Source: Closterium sp. NIES-65
Taxonomy: Eukaryota; Streptophyta; Zygnematophyceae; Desmidiales; Closteriaceae
Assembly: GCA_948144175.1 (NCBI GenBank)
Contig: CANXME010000106.1
Location: forward strand, 1,860,001 to 1,924,000
DNA: 64,000 nt
Direction of reading: 5' to 3'
A program made the position numbers and the translations under genes. Below are positions 1 through 10,397 of this stretch, piece by piece. Position 1 is the stretch's first letter, and the number at the start of each line of letters is the position of its first letter. The notes under the pieces were generated by a model, which did not search any database, had not been told where the DNA came from, and saw only the letters and a program-made list of their open reading frames with translations.

Positions 1-2
1 TG

Positions 3-602
3 TACATCACTCTCTATTATATAGTCACCCGCCTCCCTGACTCCCTTCGCGTAGTCAGGGACCACTTCCTCTCAGTCTGTCCCACCACTCTCACTGTTGA
101 CCTCCTAGAGAAGACCCTCCTAGCAGCGGAGAAGAGCATAGTCACTGTAGGAGCCTCTCGTGGTGACCCTCGCACCCCCATCTTTGAGGGGTGTTCCCCT
201 TCCCCCCTATTGCCCTTTGTCGCCTCTGCTGCTGCGGCCAACCTTGTTGGTCTTGAGTCGGTCGGTGCGGCGTCTGCCCCTAGCGGGAGACGCCGCTCTG
301 GCAAGGGCAAGGGGGGCAAGGGCGCGTGTGGAGCTAGCGGGTGTGGTGGAGGTGGCGGTGGAGGCGGCGGAGGGAGTGGGGGTGGCGGTGGGAGTGGTGG
401 TGGGGGTGGAGGTGTCGGGGGCAGCAGTGGAGGCGGAGGCGGCGGAGGCGGTAGCGGTGGGAGCGGAGGCGGCGGTGGTGGCGGAGGTGGAGGCGGCGGT
501 GGTGGAGGAGGTGGAGCTGGTCGGGGTGGTGCTTCGCAGCGGAGCGGCTCCGGTGGTGGTCAGCGCCAGCAGCAGCGTTCTCGGGACATCCCCCCTCCTT
601 AG
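3..602 (+). pseudogene. gag: Copia A gag C-terminal part
   Basis: Continues a Gag frame entering from the left edge. It reads a helical capsid tail (YIVTRLPDSLRVV, then LLEKTLLAAEKS), a basic RRRSGKGKGGKG patch near 285-320, then about 75 residues that are almost pure glycine, then a short glutamine run. Homologues continue through a CAG codon where this copy has TAG at 600-602, a C-to-T change. Gag would form the cytoplasmic virus-like particle and bind element RNA. The Gly/Arg tail probably contributes to nucleic-acid binding. Confidence 0.85.
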
Positions 603-2470
603 CAGCTGCGTAAGTGGTACACGCAGCGTCAGCGTGGTGGGGGTTTTGGTCCGTGCGCCTACGTCCTTCGCTCCGACGACCGCGCGGGTGAGCAGTGTGG
701 GGGTGCCCACCCCACCCAGCGCTGCTTTGGCCGCCTGACAGATGCTTGGCGTCAGCAGTTCCCGGAGGCTAGTGAGATCCCCCGTTGGGGAGAGCTGTTT
801 AGGGCAGGTGTCGCTATCTATGATCTTGACTTTAATGCTATCCTTGCTGCCATGTATGCTGTGACTATTAGTGATGAGGGTGATTGTTACCGGTGTTTCC
901 CGCCCGACCCGGGCATTGGTACTGCTGCTCTAGGTGCGAGTGAGGCTGCTGCTCTAGGTGCCAGTGCTTCTGCGCCCTCAGGTGCTGGTGAGTCTGCGCC
1001 CTCAGGTACCACGTCGGCTTCGGCCTCCCTCACCTTCAAACTTGACTCTGGGGCTTCTCGCTCCTTCTTTCGAGACCGCACCACACTCACGCCGCTTGGT
1101 CGGCCGGTTGCAGTCTCCTTGGCAGACTCCTTTGGGGGTCCTGTCCTTTCTCACTTCTCCACTGTCCTCCCGTGTCCGGCTGCCCCCTCTGGCACCTTGT
1201 CTGGTCTTTACCTCCCCTCGTTCTCTACGAACTTGGTGAGTGGTGCTGACCTACAGGATGCGGGGGCTCACCAGTTTACTCCTGCGAGTCAGCGGGTGAC
1301 CCACTGCTCGGACGCTCGCACCGGCCGGCACCTGGCCACGTTTACGCGTCGGCCGGGGTCGAGCCTCTACACCCTGACCACTAGGTCTCCTCCTGTCCCT
1401 GCGTCTGGCCAGGTAGCTGCGTCGGGTCAGGTGTTTGCTGCACCGTCCAGGTCTGGTCCTGAGTCTGCCCCCTGCTCGTGTCGCCTCCTGTCTCACGAGA
1501 CTCTCCTGTGGCACCACCGTCTTGGTCACCCCTCCCTGCCTCGTCTTCGAGGCATGGCTTCCCGTGTCCTTGTCCCTGGTCTTCCCCGGTCCCTCCCTCC
1601 CCTTCCTCCTGGACCTGGTCCTTCCTGCGTCCCCTATGTCGAGGGGCGCCTACGGGCTGCCCCTCACTCCTCTCAGTTTCCCCCGACAGAGGCCCCGCTG
1701 CAGACACTTCACATGGACGTGTGGGGCCCAGCCCGCGTCCGTGGACAGGGTCACGAGCGCTACTTCGTGCTGGTGGTTGACGACTACTCGCGTTACACCA
1801 CAGTCTTCCCCTTGCGCAGCAAGGGCGATGTCACTGAGGTGCTGATCGATTGGATCCGCGCAGCTCGTCTCCAGCTCAGGAGGAGCTTTGGCTCGGACTT
1901 TCCTAATCTGCGTCTGCACTCTGACCGAGGCGGTGAGTTCTCCTCTGGCCTTCTGGGAGCCTACTGCCGTGCGTGAGGCATCCGCCAGACCTTTACGCTT
2001 CCGGACTCTCCACAGCAAAATGGGATTGCTGAGCGCCGCATTGGCATGGTCATGGACATCGCTCGTACGTCCATAATGCATGTGGCTGCCCCCCATTTTC
2101 TGTGGCCGTTTGCGGTTCGGTACGCGGCGCATCAGATCAACCTTCACCCCAGGGTCTCCATGCCGGAGACCTCCCCAGCCTTGCTGTGGACGGGGAAGGT
2201 CGGCGATGCGTCTGCGTTCCGTGTCTGGGGATCTCGGGCGTTTGTCCGCGACTTGTCTGCGGACAAGCTGTTCCCTCGTGCTGCTCCCTGTGTCTTCCTT
2301 GGCTTCCCCCCTTACGCCCCAAGCTGGCACTTCTTCCACCCCACCTCTCGTCGTGTTCTGTCCTCCCAGGACGTCACGTTGGATGAGTCAGTCCCCTACT
2401 ACCGCCTCTTCCCCTACCGCACTCCTTCCCTCCCCCCACCACCGCACTTCCTTGTACCAGGTCCCCCCCC
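603..2470 (+). pseudogene. pol: Copia A nucleocapsid end, protease, GAG-pre-integrase and integrase
   Basis: Same frame as gag. An atypical Cys/His cluster (C-X13-C-X3-H-X4-C, about 654-725) is followed by the aspartic protease motif DSGA at 1044-1055. Next comes a GAG-pre-integrase zinc-binding region with HHRLGHPSLPRLRG around 1515, then the integrase core. The integrase DDE residues are visible: D at 1716, D at 1923 and E at 2031. A TGA at 1974-1976 replaces the arginine codon CGA found in copies B and C. Near 2463-2471 a run of nine C (eight in copy C) shifts the frame. The product is broken although its catalytic residues survive. Confidence 0.87.
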
Positions 2471-5163
2471 CGGTAGACCCCCTTCCCCTTTAGGGTCCTG
2501 CCCCTTCAGGTGTGTCCCAGGTAGACGTAGTCGAGCCGGTCGAGGTTGCTGGTGACTCTGGTACTGCTGCGGGTGCTGAGCCTGGGGGTGCTGACTCTGG
2601 GGGTGCTGCGCGAGTGGGTGCTGAGCCTGGGGGTGCTGCGACTGGGGGTGCTGAGCTTGGGGGTGCTGAGCCTGGGGGTGCAGAGACTGGGGGTGCTGAG
2701 CCTGGGGGACCTTCGCCTGGGGGTGCTGCGTCTAGAGCTGCTGAGCCTGGGGGTACTGTGTCAGAAGCTACTGCGCCAGGGGGAGCGGAGCCGGCGGTCG
2801 CTGGACCTGCTCGTGTGGCGTCTGGCGGTGCTGGGCCTGGAGGTTCTCCGAGTTCTTCTCGGCGGGAGCCACTCTCTCCACAGGAGTTGCGCGAGTGGTT
2901 TGCTCGGCGCTGGCGGCGTACTGCTGGAGCTGGAGCTTCTTCGGCCGCTGAGGGTGCTGGTGCCGGTGGTCCCGGAGGCGTTCGTCCGACTGGAGCTGGG
3001 GCTACTAAGGGTACTGGCGCTGAGGCTGCTGCTGTGAGTCCTGAAGGCGGTCCTGCTGCTGGAGGTCCTGCTGCTGGAGGTGCTGTCGATGCTAGTGCTG
3101 TCGGAGGTGCTGAGGGTGCTGGAGGTGCAAAGGGTGCTGGTGCTGTCCTTGCTGTGTCTGGAGTCCCCGCACGGCCTCGGCCGTACTTTGTTCGACTCCT
3201 ACAGCAAGTTCTTGGTCTTCCTCCTCCCTCAGACTGTCCACCGCCTGTCCAGTCCCAGTCACAGTTACTGCCGGCCTCCCCACTGCCTTCTCCCTCTCCC
3301 TACACTGGTCCTACTGGAGGTCTTGCTGAGCGTTGGGAGCCTGCATCTCGTCCTGCGTCGCCTGTTCGTGCTGCTCGCGCTAGTGGTCGCGGTTCGCGTC
3401 AGCATCCTCCTCCTTTCCCTGGCACGCACCGGATGTCTCTGCGTCCGTCCACTGCTTCTCTGCGTGCCCCTTTGCCTTCTACTCCTGATTCCTCTCTTCC
3501 TGCACTTGCCGACCCGGAGTCGGACTCTCTACATGCTGCCAGTCCTACTGTCACGCGTCTCCTTGCTACTGTAGTCACAGACCCCTCTTTAGTGTCTACT
3601 GCTGCGTCTGCTCTTGTTGCTGAGCTCGTCGACTTTGCTGCTCGTTGTCGTCTAGACTACGCTGCTAGTCTCGTTGCTGAGTCTGGGTCTGTCTGTCCTC
3701 CGTCCGTCGGGGGTGAGTGTGCTCTTGGCACGGACGTCCTTGAGGACAGGCAGGAGGAGTTCCAGTGTCAGGCTGCTGCTTCACCTCATCTCGTGTCCAT
3801 ACTGCTTACCCCTGAGGGAGACCCGGATGCACTTGACATCCCGACTCCGCGCTCTTACGCGGAGGCCGTAGAGGGTCCCTACTCCTCTCAGTGGCAGGCA
3901 GCTATGGATGCAGAGATGGCTTCCTGGAAGTCCACAGGCACCTACGTTGACGCGGTTCCCCCTCCTGGGGCGAACATCGTCAGTGGCATGTGGATCTTCA
4001 GGGTGAAGCAGCTGCCAGGCTCTCCACCTGTCTTCAAGGCGCGGTACGTGGCTCGTGGTTTCAGTCAGTGGCAGCGAGATGTCTACTTTCAGACCTTCTC
4101 TCCCACCCCGAAGATGACCACTCTTCGGGTGCTGCTGCACATAGCCGCTCAGCGTGACTACGAGCTCCACTCTCTTGACTTCACCACTGCTTTCTTGCAG
4201 GGTAGCCTGCACGAGGAGATCTGGCTGCGCCGTCCACCTGGCTTCACTGGGACTTTCCCTCCTGGCACCCATTGGAGCCTTTGACGGCCAGTCTACGGTC
4301 TCCGCCAGGCACCGCGCGAGTGGCACGACACACTGAGGACTACGCTTGCGGCTCTTGGGTTTGCTCCCTCTACTGCTGACCCGTTGCTGTTTCTACGCAC
4401 CTACACCTCTCTGCCGCCGTTCTACATCCTCGTGAACGTCGACGACTTGGTCTTTGCCACTGCTGACACTGCAGGAATCGCCCACCTGAAGTCCGAGCTG
4501 CAGAAGAGACACACGTGCAAAGACCTGGGTGAACTGCGCAGCTACCTTGGCTTACAGATCACCCGGGACAGAGCACGCCGCACCATTACCCTGACTCAGT
4601 CACACATGGTGCAGCAGGTCCTTCAGCGCTTCGGCTTCACGTACTCCTCGCCTCAGGCCACTCCTCTGCCTACTCGCCACTCGCTCTCAGCTCTGCCTTT
4701 GGATGAGTCCGTAGAGTCGAGTGGCCCGTACCCAGAGCTTGTTGGCTGCCTCATGTACCTGATGACCTGCACACGACCTGTCCTTGCATACCCTCTTAGC
4801 ATTCTTGCACGCAATGTTGCTCCTGGGAGACACAGACCAGAGCACATGGCTGCAGCAAAGAGGGTGTTGCGCTACTTGTGCAGTACGTCGGGCATGGGAC
4901 TAGTGCTTGGAGGGCAGAGTCCAGTGGTTCTCACTGGGCACGCGGACGCTTCTTGGGCTGACGACCAGGCTACGCAGCGGTCGTCACAGGGTTACACCTT
5001 CAGCCTTGGTTCCGGCTTGTGTGGTCAGTTGCGGCTTGCGTACATGGCCTCCGAGGCCAGCACTCCTGATGTTTTCACCAATGCACTTGCGCCTTGTGAT
5101 CATCAGCGCTTCTGTACTCAGCTGGGTCTTGTGCGTGTCTTGCCTCACTTGCTCACTTCTTGA
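2471..5163 (+). pseudogene. pol: Copia A linker, reverse transcriptase and truncated RNase H
   Basis: Frame 1 after the C-run shift. It starts with 15-bp repeats coding for GAEPGG-like pentapeptides (about 2566-2760). A PQELREWF motif (about 2880) and a Pro/Ser/Ala-rich linker follow. RT then runs from about 3840: GMWIFRVK, LHSLDFTTAFLQG and RPVYGLRQAPREWHDTL. The catalytic box is NVDD at 4435-4446 instead of YVDD. TGA at 4282-4284 replaces CGA. RNase H keeps GHADASWADD but lacks about 85 residues, joining GSG directly to GQLRLAY near 5015. Both lesions should abolish activity. Confidence 0.9.
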
Positions 5164-5371
5164 CCTTGCTTGTACTGTCACGTATATATACTCTTGCTCT
5201 TGCTTGCTTGGCCTCTTATATATATATGTGCTCCTGCATGTGAACTGGCCTTCTGGCCTTGAACTTGTGCTCAGAATGTGTGGTGACTTTGTGATCCACC
5301 CTGAGCTTTGCTTTGCTTTGCTTGACTGGTCTTGTGACCCCTTGTTCTCCCCCACTTTGCCTGTGGGGGTG
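5164..5371 (+). other. Copia A 3' untranslated region and polypurine tract
   Basis: No open frame. It contains a TATATATATG stretch near 5219 and ends in a purine-rich gtgggggtg block just before the LTR, the usual plus-strand primer position. The same layout stands before the LTRs of C (near 29131) and, in reverse, of B and D. Confidence 0.75.
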
Positions 5372-5492
5372 TGTCAAATTATAATGTTGTGTAGGCTATA
5401 GTGGGGTAGCCCATATGGGGTACACATTTATAGGGTTGCATATTTGTATCACTTTCATTCCATATTCATCCATTCTCGTTCTACTTTCCTCA
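5372..5492 (+). repeat. 3' LTR of copia A (121 bp)
   Basis: Begins TGTCAAATTATAATG and ends TTTCCTCA, so it has TG...CA termini. It is unusually short for a copia LTR. It contains the 10-bp palindrome CCCATATGGG at 5410-5419, which also occurs in the LTRs of B and D. The LTR is followed by aggttagtac, the reverse complement of the sequence flanking B at 16125. Confidence 0.9.
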
Positions 5493-6770
5493 AGGTTAGT
5501 ACTCACAATAAATGCATTATTTACCTTTATGGTTAGTACTAAGTGTACGTGCGTTACTTACTCTTACAGTTGATGCTCTAAGTAAGTGTATTACATACCT
5601 TGTAGTTAATACTAGGAGTAAGCGCGTTACTTTTCTATGCTGTTATTACTTAGTCCAAGTGCATTTTATACCCTTGTAGTTGGTACCAAGTGTAAGTGTG
5701 TTACGTACTCATTTTGTTGGTACTAAGCATGAGAGCAAGTTATCTGCACATTTGGTTGCTACTACGAGTAAGTTCCCTACTTACCCTTGTAGTTGGTAAC
5801 ACGTACGTTACTTACTTTGTAGTTGTTACTATGATTACAAGAGTTATTCTTTTAGTAGGCACTTGGTGTAAATGTGTTACTTACCCTTATATGTGGTACT
5901 AAATATAGCACCGTTACTTACCCCTATAGCAGGTACTAAACGTGTGTGCGTTACTTACCATTGTAGTTGGTACTAAGAATACGTACATTACTTAACCTTA
6001 TAGGTGCTACTAAGTGTCAATTAGTTACTTACCTTTATAGTTAGTACTAACTATGAGTCCGTTACTTATCCTTATAGTTTGTCCAAGTGGGTTAATTACA
6101 CTTGTTGTTGGTACTAAGTGTAAGTGCGTTACTTACCCTTGTAGTTGGTACGAAGAGTAAATGCGTTACTTTTCCTTACCATTGTGGTTTATGAGTAAAT
6201 ATAGCAGCGTTACTTACCCTTATAGCATGTACTAAATATGTTTGCGTTACTTATCCTTGTAGTTGGTACTAAGAATACGTACGTTACTCAACCTTATAAG
6301 TGCTACTAAGTTTCAATTTGTTACTTACCTTGTAAAGTAAATAACGCTGTTATATTTACTCACCAACTACTACGTGTGAATTCGTTACTTACAGTTGGTG
6401 AGTAAATTGTGTTCCTTACCCTAAACCCTTACTAAGTGTAAGTGCATTACTTACCGCTGTAGTTTGTACAAACCGTAAGTGCGTTACTTACCGTAATTGG
6501 CACTAAGAGAAAATGCATTACTTTTCTTTACGGTTAGTGTTAAGTATAAGTGCGTTACTTACCATTGTAGCTGCTACCAAGGTGCGTTAAATTCTGACGG
6601 TTGGTACTAAGTGTAAGAGCAATACTTACCCATATAGTTGGTACTAATTGGAATTGCGTAAATTCCCCTTACAGTTAGTACTAAGTGAAAGTGCACTAGT
6701 TACGCTTGTAGTTGGTACTAATGTTAGTGTGTTACCTACCCATTTGGTTGGTACTAAGAATACCAAGCAT
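5493..6770. repeat. Minisatellite array, ~37-bp unit (left arm)
   Basis: About 34 degenerate copies of a unit built from GTTACTTACC, then CTTGTAGTTG, then GTACTAAGTGTAAGTGC. The unit is AT-rich, unlike the GC-rich retrotransposons. Stops occur in all frames of most copies, so no gene is supported. Mirror copy at 14852-16129; a remnant in the right-arm orientation continues at 29261-29699. Confidence 0.92.
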
Positions 6771-8753
6771 TACCAACTGGCATGTTAGTCGAATGGACGA
6801 ATTGGAACTACTGATGTGTTGGTCTAATGGACCGGTCGGACCAACAGGCTTGTTGGTCCAATAGACCGGTTGGACCAACTGGCCTCTTGGTCCAATGGAC
6901 CAGTTGGACCAACTTGTCTTTTGGTCCAATGGACCGGTTGGGCCAAGTGGCCTAATTCTCCTATGGACCGGTTGGACTAGCAGACCTGTTGGTCCAACTG
7001 GCCTGTTGGTCCAATCGAACAGTTGGACCTATTGGATTGTTGGTCCAGTAGACCAGTTGGACCAACTAGCGTGTGGGCCTAATCGACCGGTTGTACTACG
7101 TGAACCGTTGGTCCAATGGATCGGTTGGACCTAAAGAATTGTTGGTCCATTAGATGGGTTGGGCCAACTGGTCTGTTGGTCCAATGGACCGGTTGGATCG
7201 ACTGTACTGTTTGTTCAATTTGACTGGTTGAACCTGATGGTCCAATGGATGGATTGGGCCAACCTACCGGTTCGTCCAATTGGAGCAGTTGGACCAACTG
7301 ACCTGTTGGTCTAATGGACCGGTTGGACGAACTAGCCTGTCTGTCCAATGGACCAATAGGATCAACTGCCTTGTTGGTCCAATGGACCGGTTGGACCATC
7401 TGACCTGTTGGTCCAATCGACCCGTACGACAGACTGGCCTGATGTTTGACTAGAAGGAGTGGACCAACTAGCCTGCTGGCTCGATAAACTGGCCTGTTGG
7501 TTCAATGGACCGGTTGGACCAACTGATCTGTTGGTCAAAAAGACCGGTTCGACCAACAGGCTTGCTGGTCCAATCGACCGGTTTAACCAACTAGCCTGTT
7601 TGTCCAATAGACCGATTGGACCAACTGGCTTGTTGGTCCAATCGACCCCTTAGGCCATCCGACTAGTTGGTCCAGTAGACCGGCTACACCAGCTGGCTTG
7701 TTGGTCCAATCGACCAGTTGGACCAATTGGCCTATTAGTCCGATCGACCGGTTTGATCAACTGGCTTGTTGGTCCAATGGACTAGTTGGACCAACTGGCA
7801 TGCTGGTCCTATCGACTGATCGGGCCAACTTACCTCTTGGTCCAAATGGACTAGTTGGACCAGGTGGCCTGTTGGTCCAATCTGTCGATTGGACCAAATG
7901 GCCTGCTTTTCCGATTGACCGGTTGGACCTACTTGCCCGCTAGTCAAATGGACGGGTTGGACCATTTGGCCAATTGGTCCGATGGACCGGTTGGACCAAC
8001 TAGTCTGTTGGTCCAATGGACTGGTTGGACCAGCTCGCCTGTTGGTCCAATGGATCGGTTGGACCAACCGGCTTGTAGGTCCAATGGACCTCTATTTGGA
8101 CCAACTGGCCTGTAGGTTCGATGGACTGGTTGGAGGGACTGACCTGTTGGTTCCATGGACCGGTTGGACCAACCTTCCTATTGGACCAATGGACAGGTTG
8201 AATTAATTGGTCTGTTGGTCCAATCAACCTTTTGGACCAACTGGCCTGTTAGTCTGATTGACATGTTAGACCAGCTGGCATGTTGGTCCAATGGATGGAC
8301 TGGACAAACTGGCCTGTTTTGTCCAATGTAGCAGTTGGACAAACAGGCCTCTTGGTCAAATTTATGGATTTGACCAACTGGCTTGATTCGTCCAATGGAC
8401 CGGCTCGACCAACTGGCATGTTGGTCCAATCAACTGGGCAGACCAAGTGGCATATTGTTCAAGTGGACGGATTGAATCATCTGGTCAGTTGGTTTTGGAC
8501 CAGTTGGACCAATTGGCCTGTTGGTGTAATGGATTGGCTGGATCAACTAGCCTGTTGGTCTAGTGGACTGGTTTGAACTCGGATGTTGATCCAATGGACC
8601 GGTTGGATCAACTGGCCTTTTGGTCAATTTGATCGGTTGGACCAATTGGACTGTTGGTCCAGTCGACCGGTTGGACCAACCGGCTGTTGGTCCAATGGAC
8701 CAGTTTGAACAACTGTTGGTCTAATGTACGGATTGGAACAATTGGTCTGTTGG
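6771..8753. repeat. Satellite array, ~34-bp quasi-palindromic unit (left arm)
   Basis: About 58 degenerate copies of a unit made of TTGGTCCAATGGACCGG then TTGGACCAACTGGCCTG. The unit contains TTGGTCCAA and its reverse complement TTGGACCAA. Because 34 is not a multiple of 3 and the unit has few stops, long open frames appear on both strands with a repetitive WTNRPVGPTG / DQLACWSNG composition. These look like satellite artefacts, not genes. Mirror copy at 12869-14851. Confidence 0.92.
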
Positions 8754-9069
8754 TGTGAGAGTACGACGGCTTATCTATATTTTCTCTTGCATGCTTTTGC
8801 TTGATATCCTAGGTTCGTTGCCTTCACTATAGTTATTATAGTTGTAGACACCGAACTAGGTTCAGTGCACCGAATTCTAGGCTTTTCGGTTGCCACCCAA
8901 TTGCCTTCTACCGAATTCGAGAAGGACCCGTTCGGGACGCTTCGCGACGCGCGGAACCTTTTAGTAACACCTGGGTTACTGCCTTTGTGTCGAGCCTATA
9001 TATAGCCTCGCCTTGTAGCAAGGTGGATCATTTGATAGATTTATCTTTCCTGAACCAGATCCTCATACT
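8754..9069 (+). repeat. Ty3/gypsy-type LTR (left arm copy, 316 bp)
   Basis: Starts TGTGAGAGTACGACGG directly after the satellite. It is followed by a primer-binding-like TGGTAATCAGAGC. It is homologous to the 364-bp LTR at 38743-39106, which starts with the same TGTGAGAGTAC, and to the remnant ending at 29876. It shares the blocks for TTCGGGACGCTTCGCG and the TATATATA promoter element. Assignment to gypsy rests on the gag that follows the same LTR at 39.2 kb and 30 kb. Confidence 0.8.
8997..9004 (+). promoter_or_regulatory. Candidate TATA box in gypsy LTR (left arm)
   Basis: TATATATA lies about 65 bp before the LTR end, embedded in gagcc...gcctcg. The related LTR at 38743-39106 has the same element in the same context at 39025-39032. 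That position fits the U3/R boundary of an LTR promoter. The palindrome copy lies at 12618-12625 on the minus strand. Confidence 0.5.
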
Positions 9070-9410
9070 TGGTAATCAGAGCGGGTTTACACGCGACGTC
9101 TTCAACCGCTTAGTTCCGGCCTTTAAAAACTGCGGGGGCGACGATGAAAGCGCCGATACGGGTACGTAAAACGAGATCCGTGCAATTTTTCTAAGTCCCC
9201 CTCGATTCGGTTTTCGAACACCCCTCAGATTTACTGGTGAAAAGATTGGAGTTTCAACCGTTCGATCGAGTTTCATCTCAACGGCCTATAGAATTTTGCC
9301 CAAAAAAGATTGGAATTTGGAGCGTCAGATCGAGTTTTTTCTCAAGGGAGATTTACGCAACCTACAGAATTCGCGCTCGTCGATTCTACATAACCCTCGA
9401 CTCGCAGTAA
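9070..9410 (+). other. Gypsy PBS and untranslated leader
   Basis: TGGTAATCAGAGC at 9070-9082 resembles the plant tRNA-iMet primer site TGGTATCAGAGC with one inserted A. The following ~330 bp has no convincing open frame. It contains two related stretches around gattggagtttcaacc and gattggaatttggagc. It is cut off by the foreign minus-strand LTR. Confidence 0.6.
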
Positions 9411-9616
9411 TGTTGAGAGACTAAGTATTAGTATGTTTAGGAGCCATGGGTTTAGGTTACTAAGTAGTTGAGTTCGAGGGTAAGGAGAGTGTCGAGAAAA
9501 GTTAAGAAGGAGAATGTTTGAACTAGAAAGAAGGGGGATACAAGTAGCAAGCCCAAAAGGGTTATACTCACTTTTGAGTACCCTACTACAGACTAGACAA
9601 GCATTATAATCTGACA
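9411..9616 (-). repeat. Short copia-like LTR inserted in the gypsy leader (left arm)
   Basis: Read on the minus strand it starts TGTCAGATTATAATGC and ends CTCTCA or CTCTCAACA (end uncertain by 3 bp). It is preceded by a polypurine-like block (actatgggggtg, minus strand). Its start resembles the LTRs of copia A-D (TGTCA.ATTATA), so it probably belongs to a relative of that group. The mirror copy is at 12006-12211 on the plus strand. Confidence 0.65.
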
Positions 9617-10153
9617 CACCCCCATAGTCAAAGTAGGTTATAATCAGTACAGCATGCATGCATAGAGCAAGAGTTCACAATGATAAGTAAAGCTAGAAGC
9701 TATCACAGAGGGCAAGTGAGGAGGAGGATGGACTGTGGAGGAAGAGAAGATGCGACGCACGACTGAAGCTGCAGAGGCACGGGCACAGGAGCGGCTGACT
9801 CAGTGGCAACCGAAGCAAGGGCGACGGACTACTAGAGTGACTGGCTCTGCGGCTATAGACGAGCAGCAGGAACAACGGACCCACTGGCGACTGGTGCAAC
9901 AGGCTCACTGGCTACCGAAGCAAGGGCGACGCACTACAGGCGCTGCACGCGACACGACAGCTACCTTCACACAACCTCCCCCAGCTGCCCCACTCCCGTC
10001 TCACACACCCCCTGTTCAAACCCTAGCTCCACTCCCACAGCACCCCCCTTAAACCCTAAACCCTAGGCTCCCACACACCCACCCCCCTCAGCGACAGCTG
10101 CAGCAGTGGGAGACAAGGGAGGAGGAGGAGCAAGGGGAGGAACACATAACCGC
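9617..10153. other. Internal region of the short-LTR element (left arm)
   Basis: Starts with the polypurine tract of the minus-strand LTR. At 9735-10052 it holds a 105-codon open frame on the plus strand. The product is rich in Glu, Arg and Gln (EEEKMRRTTEAAEARAQERL) with a repeated QPKQGRRTT / LPKQGRRTT motif. I do not recognise the protein; a coiled-coil gag piece is possible. A diverged direct repeat of 9730-9900 occurs at 11290-11468. The mirror is 11469-12005. Confidence 0.4.
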
Positions 10154-10214
10154 CACCCCCACACCCGCCACCCCCATGCTCGGCACCCCACACCCCCAGC
10201 ACCACGGAATGCAC

Positions 10215-10380
10215 GGGGGGGTGGATGGGACGGGCTGCAGGTGCGGGCTGCTCCGGGGGCGGCCGCTGCAGGTGCGGGTGCTCCACGGGCGGCTGCTGCA
10301 GTTGCTGGCTGCTCCAGGGGCAGCTGCTGCAGGTGCGGGCTGCTCTAGGGGCGGCTGCTGCGGTTGAGGGCTGCTCCACC
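10215..10380. repeat. GC-rich tandem repeat in the spacer
   Basis: Imperfect ~30-bp units built on gcggctgctgcaggtgcggg and ctgctccaggggc, four to five copies. It abuts the truncated RNase H of the gypsy fragment, whose reading WVEQP passes straight into it. It resembles in composition the GC-rich leader repeats of copia B and D but is not the same unit. Confidence 0.7.
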
Positions 10381-10397
10381 CACCGCACCTGTCGTCG

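Larger units (their letters stand above)
1..5492 (+). mobile_element. Copia element A, 5' end outside the window
   Basis: Ty1/copia element, plus strand. Domain order gag, protease, GAG-pre-integrase, integrase, RT, RNase H defines the superfamily. The window opens inside gag, just after the proline run seen in copies B and D. The 3' LTR is 5372-5492, preceded by a G-rich polypurine tract. It is the palindrome partner of B and shares B's lesions: a 9-C frameshift run near 2463, a TGA at 4282-4284, and an about 255-bp RNase H deletion. These therefore predate the duplication. It is not functional. Confidence 0.93.
1..10153. repeat. Left arm of a giant inverted repeat (palindrome)
   Basis: This stretch is the reverse complement of 11469 to about 21672. 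Paired positions sum to 21622 over 5.3-10.15 kb (for example 5372 pairs with 16250 and 8754 with 12868). They sum to about 21673 near the window edge because of indels in element A/B. The pairing ends abruptly at 10153/11469. The left end is cut by the window, so the arm is at least 10.15 kb long. It contains copia A, the minisatellite, the 34-bp satellite, a gypsy LTR and a foreign minus-strand LTR. Confidence 0.95.

Noticed and set aside
160-738. Open frames across the glycine-rich gag region, both strands
   Set aside because: They are shifted or antisense readings of a GGN repeat. The gag frame is fixed by conserved domains on either side.
2463-2471. Programmed frameshift between integrase and RT
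   Set aside because: C and D keep one frame through this point; the shift comes from a ninth C present only in the A/B pair.
6732-8576. Many overlapping WTNRPVGPTG / DQLACWSNG proteins
   Set aside because: They follow the period of the 34-bp satellite, occur on both strands and lack any domain.
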